Source of the DNA: Haliea sp963974125
GTDB taxonomy: Bacteria; Pseudomonadota; Gammaproteobacteria; Pseudomonadales; Halieaceae
DNA: 64,000 bases
NCBI GenBank assembly: GCA_963974125.1
Contig: CAXBCH010000010.1
Location: 1-64,000, forward strand
Reading direction: 5' to 3'
Positions 25,257 through 33,573 of the stretch are shown here, one piece after another. Below the pieces are notes generated by a model. It was not told where the DNA came from, did no database searches, and saw nothing but the letters and a program-made list of their open reading frames with translations. The position numbers and the translations under genes are program-made. How positions within the stretch are numbered: the stretch's first letter is position 1; each line of letters opens with the position of its first letter.

Positions 25257-26437
25257 CGCTCACTCCTTGCCAGGATGGCCGCGGCGGAGCACAGCCCGCG
25301 GTCGTAGTTGATCATGCCGAAACCGCTGACCATGGCGTGGCGCGCCTGTGGCACCTGGTTGCGGCCAGCGCTGTCGGTGAGCTGGCGCAGGCTCTCCACC
25401 ACGCCGAGGTAGCCTGCGGCGGCGCCCGCCTGGCCCACGGAGAGCTGGCCCCCCGAAGTATTGTGGGGCAGCTTGCGGGCTTGCGGGCCGCTGCCGTCAA
25501 ACCGCAGGTCCGTGTCCTGTACCCAGCCCGGCGCCTCGCCCTTGGTACAGAAGCCGAGGTCTTCCATCTGCAGCATGCTGATCACCGGGTAGTCGTCGTA
25601 GGTCTGCAGCATGTCGACCTCATCCGGCCCGAAGCCCGCCCGGTTCCAGAGTCGCTCGGCATATTCGGTCCAGCCACCGCGCAGCTGGATGTCGTCATCG
25701 CGATGGGCGTTGTGGAGCTCATCCGCGGCCAGGATCCGGCACCAGCCCAGTCCCAGGGACCGGGCCCGTTCCTCGGACATCATCAGGAATCCCTCGCCGC
25801 CGGCGCAGGGCATGACACAGTCCAGCAGATGCAGGGGCGCGGCGATGGGGCGCGCCGCCAGATACTGTTCCAGGCTCAGGGTCTTGTGGCCCAGCAGGGC
25901 GTCGGGGTAGTGATTGGCGTTGTAGCGCTGGGCTACCGAGATGGCGCCGAAATCCTCGCGGCGGGCACCGAAGTCGTCCATGTAGCGCCGGGTAATCATG
26001 GCAAAGGCGGCGTTGGGGCCGCCGCCGCCGTAGGGAAAGGAGGCGTCGATGGTGAAATTGCTGAAGTTGGCGGCGGTGGCCTCGAAAGAGCGGTGGGCGG
26101 CACCGTCGCCACCGATGCAGGCGATGATCTCGGCGTCGCCGGCCTGGATGGCGCGGGCGGCGCGGCGCAGGGCGAGGATGCCGGAGGCGCCGCCGTAGGG
26201 CATTTGCTCGATCCAGCGCGGGCTCAGCTGGAAATGCTGGGTCAGGGTGATGGCGGAGTCGGCACCCAGGGAAAAGCTCGACACCGCCAGGCCGTCAATG
26301 TCATCCGGGCCCAGGCCCGACGCCGCCAGCATCCGGCGCAGGGTACTGCCGATGAACCAGGCCGCCCCGCGCGGACTCTGCCGGGCATAGCCGAAACTGA
26401 CCGGTGTGGTCAGCGCAACGCCGGCATAGTCTTTCAT
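25253..26437 (-). CDS. thiolase-like lipid-transfer protein without nucleophilic cysteine (Ltp2-type aldolase candidate)
   Basis: A 394-residue thiolase-fold protein of the SCP-x/Ltp type. The position of the acylated cysteine in true thiolases (A-C-A-S-G) reads YGGASG, so it is Gly83, and the C-terminal GH motif reads GQ (Gln336). It therefore should not do Claisen chemistry. A tyrosine-rich motif (TYDDYP, Tyr280/Tyr283) lies where Ltp2 aldolases carry catalytic tyrosines. Together with the DUF35 protein it is a good candidate for cleaving a tertiary beta-hydroxyacyl-CoA to a ketone plus acetyl-CoA. I propose dioxindole-3-acetyl-CoA giving isatin and acetyl-CoA. Fold and missing residues are seen; the reaction is inferred. 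Confidence 0.87.
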   Translation of the reverse strand: MKDYAGVALTTPVSFGYARQSPRGAAWFIGSTLRRMLAASGLGPDDIDGLAVSSFSLGADSAITLTQHFQLSPRWIEQMPYGGASGILALRRAARAIQAGDAEIIACIGGDGAAHRSFEATAANFSNFTIDASFPYGGGGPNAAFAMITRRYMDDFGARREDFGAISVAQRYNANHYPDALLGHKTLSLEQYLAARPIAAPLHLLDCVMPCAGGEGFLMMSEERARSLGLGWCRILAADELHNAHRDDDIQLRGGWTEYAERLWNRAGFGPDEVDMLQTYDDYPVISMLQMEDLGFCTKGEAPGWVQDTDLRFDGSGPQARKLPHNTSGGQLSVGQAGAAAGYLGVVESLRQLTDSAGRNQVPQARHAMVSGFGMINYDRGLCSAAAILARSER

Positions 26438-28080
26438 GAGGCCCCCCGGCGTTTCTTCAGTGCGCAGGTATCGACGCAGTCGCCCGCGGCCACCCGTTCC
26501 CTTGCCAGGGTCTTGACCTCGCCCCGGCGCGGCTTGTTGGAGGCGGTAACCGGCAGCTCGTCGCAGAACAGCACATAGCCCGGTGCCTTGTAGTAAGCCA
26601 GCTGCTCCAGGCAGTGACGCACGATGTCCGCGGCCAGGGTTGCCCTGTCTGCCGTCGGTGCACTCGCGATCACGGCCGCGGCGACCTCGTCGCCACGCAG
26701 TTCATCGGGCACTGCGGTCACCACCACCTGGCTGATGGCCGGGTGCGACAGCAGGGCCGCTTCGACTTCCAGCGCCGAGATGTTTTCCCCGGAGCGGCGG
26801 ATCACGTTCTTGCGTCGGTCAACGAAAAACAGGCTGCCATCGGGGCCCTCGCGTACCACATCGCCGGTATTGAGCCAGCCATCCTGCCAGATTTCCGCGG
26901 TGGCTTCCGGGTTTTTCAGGTAGCCGGAGAAGAAGCCCCGGCGCGGATCAGGACCCGCGGCCCGCACCCGCAGCTCCCCCGGTTCGCCGGTGGGCACGGG
27001 ATGCCTGTTCTCGTCCACCAGCTGGTATTCCAGGCTGTCTGGTGCCCTGCCAAAGCAGCAGCTGCCGACATGGCGCGGCTCATGGTTGGCAATGATGCTG
27101 CCGCCGACGCCGGATTCCGTCATCGCCCAGGCTTCCAGCAAAGGGAAGCCGAAGCGCTCCTCGAACACGGCGTGGTGGCGCGGATTGACGCCGGCACCGA
27201 ACCCGAACCGGATCTGGTCGCCGCAGTTGTCATCTGCAGCCGGCGGCAGCTCCAGCAGTATCGCGGGCAGCACCCCGAGATAGTGGACAATGGTGGCGCG
27301 GCTCTCGCGCACGGTCTGCCACCACTCCCGGGGGTGGAAGCGATCCAGCTGCACGATGCAGCCCGCGCTCATGATCATCGCCATGCTCGACACTGCCATG
27401 GCATTCATGTGGGTGAGGGGCAGGGGTGTCAGCAGGCGCTCCTGGCCCTGGCGCAAGGCAGCCAGGCCATCGAGGGCGTTGTACCACTCGCCGGCATAGA
27501 GGAAGTAGCTGTTGTCGAGAATGCAGGCCTTGGGCTTGCCGGTGCTGCCCGAGGTATACAGCAGGGCGCACTCCACGTCACCGGGAGGGTCGCCAGCGGC
27601 CGTGGCGCCGGTAACCGCGGCAAGCGCCTCGGTGCGGTTGCAATCGCCAACGGGGATGGGTGCTTCCAGGTTCGCGCACAGCGTTGCCAGCCGCGGCAGC
27701 AGATCCGGCAGGGCCACCAGCAGGGCGGCCTCGCCGTGGCTCAGGAAGTAGGCGATCTCCTCGTCCTGCATGTCCCTGCTTACCGGGATCACGCTGCAGC
27801 CGAGACTGTTGAGGGCCAGCCAGTGGAGGAAGAATTCGGCGCGGTTGTCCAGCATCAGCGCGACCCGCAGCGGATAGCCATAGCCGGCAGTTCGGTAGTG
27901 CACTGCGAGCCTGTCTATTGCATCCAGTGCCTGCCGGTAAGTGAGATCCACGGGCCCGTCGCTATAGGCCCTGGATGCCTGCAGCGGGATGTGCAGGAAA
28001 GGATTGCCACCTGCTCTCGCGGCAGTATCCGCAAATACCTGGTAGACGCTGTTCACACGCTGTTCCTGTCCCTGGTTCAC
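26434..28080 (-). CDS. AMP-forming acyl/aryl-CoA ligase
   Basis: A 548-residue ANL-superfamily enzyme with the P-loop YTSGSTGKPK, the aromatic-binding A5 motif (AWAMTESG), WLNTGDV and the C-terminal catalytic lysine region (SNKPRRGEVK). The general shape is like CaiC-type ligases. The start is a GTG overlapping the Rid stop codon (GTGA), without its own strong ribosome site. It would activate an acid to its CoA ester at the head of the pathway; indole-3-acetate is my preferred candidate, 2-aminobenzoate the main alternative. Confidence 0.9.
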   Translation of the reverse strand: MNQGQEQRVNSVYQVFADTAARAGGNPFLHIPLQASRAYSDGPVDLTYRQALDAIDRLAVHYRTAGYGYPLRVALMLDNRAEFFLHWLALNSLGCSVIPVSRDMQDEEIAYFLSHGEAALLVALPDLLPRLATLCANLEAPIPVGDCNRTEALAAVTGATAAGDPPGDVECALLYTSGSTGKPKACILDNSYFLYAGEWYNALDGLAALRQGQERLLTPLPLTHMNAMAVSSMAMIMSAGCIVQLDRFHPREWWQTVRESRATIVHYLGVLPAILLELPPAADDNCGDQIRFGFGAGVNPRHHAVFEERFGFPLLEAWAMTESGVGGSIIANHEPRHVGSCCFGRAPDSLEYQLVDENRHPVPTGEPGELRVRAAGPDPRRGFFSGYLKNPEATAEIWQDGWLNTGDVVREGPDGSLFFVDRRKNVIRRSGENISALEVEAALLSHPAISQVVVTAVPDELRGDEVAAAVIASAPTADRATLAADIVRHCLEQLAYYKAPGYVLFCDELPVTASNKPRRGEVKTLARERVAAGDCVDTCALKKRRGAS

Positions 28081-28469
28081 TTGACCGCTGTCACCTCGAT
28101 TTCCACCTGTGCTTCGTCTTCAATCAGCGCTGTCACTGCAACCACGCTCATCGCCGGGAAGTGCTTGCCGATGACCTCCCGGTACACCGGGCCGAGCTCG
28201 GCGAGGCGGCTGACATAGGCCTGCTTGTCGGTAATGAACCAGGTCATGCGGGTGATGTGCTCGGGACCGGCGCCCGCGGCTTCCAGCACCGCACAGATAT
28301 TCAGCAATGTCTGCTTCACCTGGCCAATGAAGTCATGGGTTTCGAACACGCACTGCGCATTCCAGCCGATCTGACCACCCACGTAGATGGTTTCCGTGCC
28401 CTTGGCCAGTATGCCATTGGCATAGCCTCGGGGTCTTGGCCAGCCCTCGGGCAGTAGAGTAGTGTTCAT
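28077..28469 (-). CDS. Rid family (YjgF/YER057c/UK114) protein lacking the key arginine
   Basis: A 130-residue protein of the RidA superfamily (YVGGQIGWN, VKQTLLNICAVLEAAGAG, VEIEVTAVK). Canonical RidA imine deaminases have an essential arginine in a PAR(S/T) motif; here it reads PAMSVV, with Met107 in that place, so standard imine hydrolysis is doubtful. It is the first gene of the minus-strand operon, 31 bases from the large palindrome at 28500. It may handle enamine or imine intermediates of the aminobenzoyl-CoA branch, or have another Rid-subfamily activity. Confidence 0.88.
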   Translation of the reverse strand: MNTTLLPEGWPRPRGYANGILAKGTETIYVGGQIGWNAQCVFETHDFIGQVKQTLLNICAVLEAAGAGPEHITRMTWFITDKQAYVSRLAELGPVYREVIGKHFPAMSVVAVTALIEDEAQVEIEVTAVK

Positions 28470-28499
28470 ATCCTGTGCTCCATAATATTTCCGCGTTGC

Positions 28500-28535
28500 G
28501 CTGGATTATATTTTAAGCCTAAAATATAATCCAGC
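28500..28535. promoter_or_regulatory. 36-bp palindromic operator with divergent -10 elements
   Basis: Perfect inverted repeat: 16-bp arms (28500-28515 and 28520-28535) around a 4-base spacer AGCC, core ATTTTA-N4-TAAAAT. It lies in the 118-bp divergent region between the Rid operon and the isatin-hydrolase-like gene. Each arm contains an exact TATAAT, at 28525-28530 on the plus strand and 28510-28505 on the minus strand, so a bound dimer would block both promoters. The same core recurs at 39315, 39351 and 39891 around the MarR gene. Binding by that MarR protein is inferred. Confidence 0.8.
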
Positions 28536-28587
28536 ATCAAGCGCAAGTATCTTTTTTGCCCGGGCGGAATCAACAGGGAGAAGACAC

Positions 28588-29379
28588 ATGACCACAGACC
28601 TGCTCAAGGATCTGGCATCGGCACTGCTCACCGGAGGTGTCAGGATCGTGGACCTGACCGCGACACTGTCACCGGAAACGCCTACCCTGCCATTGCCCAC
28701 CGAGTTTGGCTGGGGCGAGTCCTGGCCCTTCAGCATGGAGACCATCTCCCGCTACGATGAAAAGGGTCCGGCCTGGTACTGGAACAACCTGCGCTGCGGC
28801 GAGCACACCGGCACCCACTTTGACGCGCCCATTCACTGGGTGACGGGCAAGGACCACGAGAACCACGCCACCGATACCTTGCCTCCGGAGCGTTTCGTCG
28901 CCCCCGCAGTGGTGATTGACGCGGTTGCGGAGGCGGAGGCGAACCCCGACTTTCTCATGACGGTGGATTTTATCCGCGACTGGGAAGCGCGTCACGGCGA
29001 GATCCCGGCAGGTGCCTGGGTTCTCTATCGCACTGACTGGTCGAAGAAGGTGGGTACCGACGGCTATCTCAACCAGCACGGGGACGGTTGTCACACACCG
29101 GGCTGGGATCCGGCGACGGTGGCGTTTCTCGCCGAGGAGCGCGATGTTATCGGCGTCGGGGTCGAGACCGTGGGCACCGACTGTGGCCAGGCCTCGGCCC
29201 AGGAGCCCATCTTCCCCTGCCACAATCTCATGCACGGGGCCAACAAGTGTGGCCTGGCGAGCCTGTGCAATCTCGACCTGCTGCCTGCCACTGGCGCCAT
29301 CCTGATCGCCGCGCCACTGAAGATCCGCGAAGGATCCGGCAGTCCGGTCAGGGTGCTCGCCCTGGTTCCCGGGAGCTGA
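28588..29379 (+). CDS. cyclase-family metal-dependent hydrolase, probable isatin hydrolase
   Basis: A 263-residue member of the cyclase/kynurenine formamidase family. The metal and catalytic residues are His73, His77, Asp79 and His83 in HTGTHFDAPIHW. Length and residue positions fit the isatin hydrolase branch (about 260 residues) better than bacterial kynurenine formamidase KynB (about 210). Isatin hydrolase opens isatin to isatinate (2-aminophenylglyoxylate), a 2-oxo acid. It is followed after 7 bases by a 2-oxoacid:ferredoxin oxidoreductase, which could use that product. The assignment to isatin is a strong but unproven inference; KynB-like activity is the alternative. Confidence 0.8.
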   Translation: MTTDLLKDLASALLTGGVRIVDLTATLSPETPTLPLPTEFGWGESWPFSMETISRYDEKGPAWYWNNLRCGEHTGTHFDAPIHWVTGKDHENHATDTLPPERFVAPAVVIDAVAEAEANPDFLMTVDFIRDWEARHGEIPAGAWVLYRTDWSKKVGTDGYLNQHGDGCHTPGWDPATVAFLAEERDVIGVGVETVGTDCGQASAQEPIFPCHNLMHGANKCGLASLCNLDLLPATGAILIAAPLKIREGSGSPVRVLALVPGS

Positions 29380-29386
29380 TCGCGCC

Positions 29387-31573
29387 ATGGCCGAACGTTC
29401 GTTTGCCGAGGAAGTCCTGAAGCTGCGCGCCGGTGACGGTGAGGTGTTTCGCGGCGAGGGTATCCTCGCCATTACCAAGGCGCTGCTGCAATCCGGTGTC
29501 TCCTATGTCGGTGGCTACCAGGGCTCACCGATTTCCCACCTGATGGATGTGCTCAACGATGCCCGCGAGATCCTGGGCGAGTTGGGCGTTCACTTCGAGG
29601 CCAGTGGCAGCGAGGCCACGGCCGCAGCCATGCTCAGCGCCTCGGTCAACTACCCGTTGCGCGGCGCCGTGACCTGGAAGTCCACGGTGGGCACCAACGT
29701 GGCCTCCGATGCCCTGTCCAACCTGGCCTCCTCGGGTGTGGTCGGCGGCGCCATGGTGATCGTCGGCGAGGACTATGGTGAAGGTTCCAGCATCATGCAG
29801 GAACGCACCTATGCCTTTGCGATGAAGGCGCAGATGTGGCTGCTGGACCCGCGGCCCAACCTGCCCAGCATCGTCGACATGGTGGAGCACGGCTTTGGCC
29901 TGTCCGAGGCCAGCAATACGCCGATTTTCTACATGATGCGGATCCGCGGCTGCCACGTGACCGGGGAGTTTGTGGCCCGCGACAATGTCGCGCCGGGTTT
30001 CAGCGACCGCAATCCGGTGGCACCGAGGCGGGAGCCGGAAAAGATCATCCTGCCGCCACATGTCTACGCCCAGGAGCGGGAGAAGATCGATCTGCGCCTG
30101 CCCGCGGCGCTGGATTACATCCGTGAACACAAGCTCAATGAAGTCTTCCCCGGCCAGCACCAGCAGGTCGGGATCATTCTCCAGGGCGGCACCTACAACA
30201 CGGTTATTCGTGCGCTCCAGCGCCAGGGTCTCGCGGATCCCTTTGGCAACACCGACATTCCGCTCTATGTAATGAATGTGGCCTACCCGCTGGTTCCGGA
30301 CGAACTGGTCGAATTCTGTCGCGACAAGGACCAGGTGCTGGTGCTGGAGGAAGGACAGCCGGAGTATGTGGAGCAGGGTATCCACACGGTATTGCGGCGG
30401 GCGGAAATCGATACCCGGATTTGCGGCAAGGGCATCATGCCCATGGCCGGCGAATACACAGGCCAGGTTACCCTGGAGGGGATTACCCGTTTTCTCGAGC
30501 AGGCAGCGCCTGCCATCACCCTGGCGCTGTCGGCAACCGAAGTCGAGGCCCTGCGCAATCCACTGACCGAGGAAGACCAGCAGGCACTGCTGGCCAATGT
30601 GCCGCCGCGACCGTCGGGTCTGTGCACCGGCTGCCCCGAGCGACCCCTGTTCTCGGCAATCAAGCAGGTGCAGAAGGAACTCGGCCCGTTCCACATCAGC
30701 TCCGACATCGGTTGTCATTCCTTCGCTACCCTGGCGCCTTTCAACCTGGGCAACACCATCATGGGCTACGGCCTGTCACTGGCGAGCTCCTCCGGTATTC
30801 GCCACAGCCTGCCGCACAAGTCCATCAGCATCATGGGCGACGGCGGTTTCTGGCACAACGGCCTCACCAGCGGGGTGACCAGCGCGGTCTTCAACAAGCA
30901 CGACGGCATCCTGGTGATTGTCGACAACGGCTACTCCGCTGCCACCGGTGGCCAGGACATACCCTCCATGGTGGAGCCGAACCAGATCATTGCCACCACC
31001 CTGGACGCCGCTTCCGCCAGCCGCACCGACGCCCAGTCCATCGAGGCGGCCTGCCGTGGCGCCGGCGTGCGCTGGCTGCGCACGGTCAGCACCTACAGCG
31101 TCGACACCATGATGGACACCCTGCGCGAAGCGCTGACCACCCGGGAACCGGGCCTGAAGGTGATTGTGGCGGAAGGCGAGTGCATGCTGAACCGGCAGCG
31201 GCGCATCAAGCCGCTGATGAAGCAGTCCATCAACGACGGCAAGCGCACGCTGCGAGCGCGCTTTGTGGTCGACAGTGACACCTGCACCGGCGACCACGCC
31301 TGTATTCGCATTTCCGGCTGTCCTTCACTGACCATCAAGCCCAATCCCGACCCCCTGCGCCGGGACCCGGTCACCTATGTCGACAACAGCTGTGTCGGCT
31401 GTGGCGTCTGTGGCAGCAACGCCCACGCCGCGATCCTGTGTCCGTCCTTTGCCCGCGTCGACCTGGTCTACAACCCCGGCCGGCTGGAAAGGACTGTAGC
31501 GAGGGTGCGCCGCGCGGTGATTGGCTGGCTGCAGGCCCGCACCGCCCGCCGGCAACTGGAGACCGCGCTGTGA
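29387..31573 (+). CDS. IorA-type 2-oxoacid:ferredoxin oxidoreductase, alpha subunit
   Basis: A 728-residue subunit of the indolepyruvate:ferredoxin oxidoreductase family. The order is an N-terminal pyrimidine-binding domain (GYQGSPISHLMD), the thiamine diphosphate motif GDG (about residue 485) to N (about 513, VDNGYSAATGG), and a C-terminal 2x[4Fe-4S] ferredoxin-like domain (CTGDHAC near 633 and CVGCGVCGS near 669). It decarboxylates a 2-oxo acid to the acyl-CoA and reduces ferredoxin. The usual substrates are arylpyruvates. Because it follows an isatin-hydrolase-like gene and the island degrades 2-aminobenzoyl-CoA, isatinate is proposed here. Confidence 0.92.
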   Translation: MAERSFAEEVLKLRAGDGEVFRGEGILAITKALLQSGVSYVGGYQGSPISHLMDVLNDAREILGELGVHFEASGSEATAAAMLSASVNYPLRGAVTWKSTVGTNVASDALSNLASSGVVGGAMVIVGEDYGEGSSIMQERTYAFAMKAQMWLLDPRPNLPSIVDMVEHGFGLSEASNTPIFYMMRIRGCHVTGEFVARDNVAPGFSDRNPVAPRREPEKIILPPHVYAQEREKIDLRLPAALDYIREHKLNEVFPGQHQQVGIILQGGTYNTVIRALQRQGLADPFGNTDIPLYVMNVAYPLVPDELVEFCRDKDQVLVLEEGQPEYVEQGIHTVLRRAEIDTRICGKGIMPMAGEYTGQVTLEGITRFLEQAAPAITLALSATEVEALRNPLTEEDQQALLANVPPRPSGLCTGCPERPLFSAIKQVQKELGPFHISSDIGCHSFATLAPFNLGNTIMGYGLSLASSSGIRHSLPHKSISIMGDGGFWHNGLTSGVTSAVFNKHDGILVIVDNGYSAATGGQDIPSMVEPNQIIATTLDAASASRTDAQSIEAACRGAGVRWLRTVSTYSVDTMMDTLREALTTREPGLKVIVAEGECMLNRQRRIKPLMKQSINDGKRTLRARFVVDSDTCTGDHACIRISGCPSLTIKPNPDPLRRDPVTYVDNSCVGCGVCGSNAHAAILCPSFARVDLVYNPGRLERTVARVRRAVIGWLQARTARRQLETAL

Positions 31574-33069
31574 CCAACACCTCCGGAACCATCAACATGA
31601 TTCTCGCCGCGCTGGGGGGCGAGGGCGGCGGGGTACTGACCAACTGGGTCATCGACGTCGCCGACCGCGAGGGCTGGCTCTGTCAGTCGACCTCGCTGGC
31701 GGGGGTCGCCCAGCGTACCGGTGCCACCATCTACTATCTGGAACTGTTCCCCCGGGATGCCCTGCCGGGGGATGCCCTGCCAGTGATGTCACTGTTTCCC
31801 GCCCAGGGCGACATCGATATCGCCATCGCCTCGGAAATCGCCGAGGCCGGGCGCATGGTGCAACGCGGTTTCGTCACCCCCGGGCGCACCACCCTGATTG
31901 CTTCCGACCACAGGGTCTACGGTATAACTGAAAAGGAGCATCTCGGTGATGGCATCGTCGATGCCAGTGTGCTGCAGGCCGTGGCCGGGCAGTACGCCCG
32001 GGATTACATCCATTACGACATGCTGGCCCTGGCCAATGCCCACGGCACCGTCATTTCCTCAGTGCTGCTCGGCGCCCTGGCCGGCGCCGGTGTGCTGCCC
32101 TTTGCCAAGGACAGTTACCGCGCTGTCATCAGCGCCACCGGCAAAGCGGTAGCGAGCAATCTGGCCGCCTTCGAGGCCAGCTACGAGCGCGCCCGGTCGC
32201 GGGGCGTGGAGCAGTTCCAGCCACCGCCAGCGGCGGCGCCCGCAGCGGACAGGTTCCAGTTGCCCGCGGCGACTACCGCCAGGGGAGAGGCCCTGCTGCA
32301 ACGACTGCGGGCGTTTCCGGCGGCCTGCCACGAAATTCTCTACCTGGGATTGCAGAAGCTGGTGGACTACCAGGACTACGCCTATGCCCACCAGTACCTG
32401 GACGAGCTCGAAACAGTGCTGGCACTGGATGCCGGCGATGACGACCACGCCCTGGTGCGGGAGTGCGGTCGCTACCTGGCCCTGTGGATGTGCTACGAGG
32501 ACATTCCGCGGGTGGCCCAGCTCAAGACCCGGTCCGAGCGCATGGCGAAGATCAGGACGGAGGTTCAGGCCGAGCCGGATCAGCTGTTCGCGGTCACCGA
32601 ATTCTTCCGTCCCCGGGTGGAGGAAATGTGCGCGCTGATGCCGAGGGCGCTGGGGCAGCGGGTACAGGCTTCCCCGGGTTGCCGGCGGGTACTGGGCTGG
32701 TTCACCGGCGGCAAGCGCCTGCGCACCGACACCATCCCGGTGTTTCTGATGCTGCGCACGCTGGCGGGCCTGCGTCGCTGGCGCCGGTCGACCCTGGGCT
32801 ACAGCCACGAGCACGCCCTGATCCAGGGCTGGCTGCAGGCGGTGCGGGATGCCGCCGGTCGCGATCGGGCCCTGGCACTGGAGCTGGTGGAATGTGGCCG
32901 CCTGGTGAAGGGTTACGGTGACACCCGGGCACGCACCACCGCGCAAATGCAGGCCATACTGGCCCATGCGGCAGGTGGCACCGTGTCTGCGGACAGTATT
33001 GCGGCCCTGCGCGAAGCGGCACTGGCAGACGACGAGGGCCGGGCCTTTACCCGGGCCCTGGCCGCTTAG
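31570..33069 (+). CDS. IorB-type 2-oxoacid:ferredoxin oxidoreductase, beta subunit with C-terminal extension
   Basis: A 499-residue partner of the preceding gene. Residues 1-200 are the pyruvate-ferredoxin oxidoreductase gamma-type domain (AALGGEGGGVLTNWV, SLAGVAQRTGATIYY). The remaining 300 residues are the alpha-helical extension found in long IorB proteins of aerobic proteobacteria. The start is a GTG overlapping the IorA stop (GTGA); the frame is open upstream but that part lies inside IorA. It ends six bases before the stop of the convergent MaoC gene. Confidence 0.9.
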   Translation: MTNTSGTINMILAALGGEGGGVLTNWVIDVADREGWLCQSTSLAGVAQRTGATIYYLELFPRDALPGDALPVMSLFPAQGDIDIAIASEIAEAGRMVQRGFVTPGRTTLIASDHRVYGITEKEHLGDGIVDASVLQAVAGQYARDYIHYDMLALANAHGTVISSVLLGALAGAGVLPFAKDSYRAVISATGKAVASNLAAFEASYERARSRGVEQFQPPPAAAPAADRFQLPAATTARGEALLQRLRAFPAACHEILYLGLQKLVDYQDYAYAHQYLDELETVLALDAGDDDHALVRECGRYLALWMCYEDIPRVAQLKTRSERMAKIRTEVQAEPDQLFAVTEFFRPRVEEMCALMPRALGQRVQASPGCRRVLGWFTGGKRLRTDTIPVFLMLRTLAGLRRWRRSTLGYSHEHALIQGWLQAVRDAAGRDRALALELVECGRLVKGYGDTRARTTAQMQAILAHAAGGTVSADSIAALREAALADDEGRAFTRALAA

Positions 33070-33075
33070 GCGCGA

Positions 33076-33573
33076 TTACTTCAGGCTTTCCGGGTTGCGC
33101 TCCGCGAGGATGTCGATGGTGAAGCGCATGACCCGCTCGTTGTACTGGTTGAAGGCTTCGTTGCGGCTCTTGATGATGCCCCAGCGGTCGCGGATGACGC
33201 GGTCGGGCTTGTCGATGACCTCGTAGGTATAGGTGATCGTGTGCCCCGGCCGCACCGGCAGGAACCACTCCAGGTCCTGCAGGCCCATGCCGGCGCCGTT
33301 GCGTCTTCCGTCCTGCACGCCGCGGGCAAAGCTCTCCATGTAGCCGACCATCATCTTCATCCACATGGCGGTGAGCTGCCAGCCGGGAGCGACCAGGCCG
33401 CGCCAGGGCGTATCCAGTGCCGCCACCGGATCGGTGTGGTAGGCCTCCGGACTGTATTTGCGCCCGAATTCGATGATTTCCAGTTCGCTGAAAGTGTGCG
33501 AGCCAAAGACGTGGAATTCGCCCAGGGGAATGTCCTCGAACCAGCGGCTGCGAATATAGGGTCTATTCTGCAT
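33076..33573 (-). CDS. MaoC-like hotdog dehydratase/hydratase, second of a pair
   Basis: A 165-residue single-hotdog MaoC-type protein (FEDIPLGEFHVFGSHTFSE, then EYSPEAYHTDP in place of the usual D-P-hydrophobic-H hydratase motif). It overlaps the preceding MaoC gene by 11 bases. Adjacent MaoC pairs often form heterodimeric enoyl-CoA hydratases in which one partner is catalytic; here the histidine of AYHTDP is a possible active residue. It is the last gene of the operon starting at 39255. Confidence 0.85.
   Translation of the reverse strand: MQNRPYIRSRWFEDIPLGEFHVFGSHTFSELEIIEFGRKYSPEAYHTDPVAALDTPWRGLVAPGWQLTAMWMKMMVGYMESFARGVQDGRRNGAGMGLQDLEWFLPVRPGHTITYTYEVIDKPDRVIRDRWGIIKSRNEAFNQYNERVMRFTIDILAERNPESLK

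Noticed and set aside
25253..26437. Acetyl-CoA acetyltransferase (true thiolase)
   Set aside because: The nucleophilic cysteine and the GH histidine are both replaced, so normal thiolase chemistry is unlikely.
28588..29379. Kynurenine formamidase (KynB) in a tryptophan-kynurenine route to 2-aminobenzoate
   Set aside because: No kynureninase or tryptophan dioxygenase is nearby and the length fits isatin hydrolase better. Kept only as an alternative.
29387..33069. Plain indolepyruvate or phenylpyruvate oxidoreductase of amino-acid catabolism
   Set aside because: Not excluded, but no aromatic aminotransferase is present and the operon starts with an isatin-hydrolase-like gene, so I give isatinate priority as substrate.
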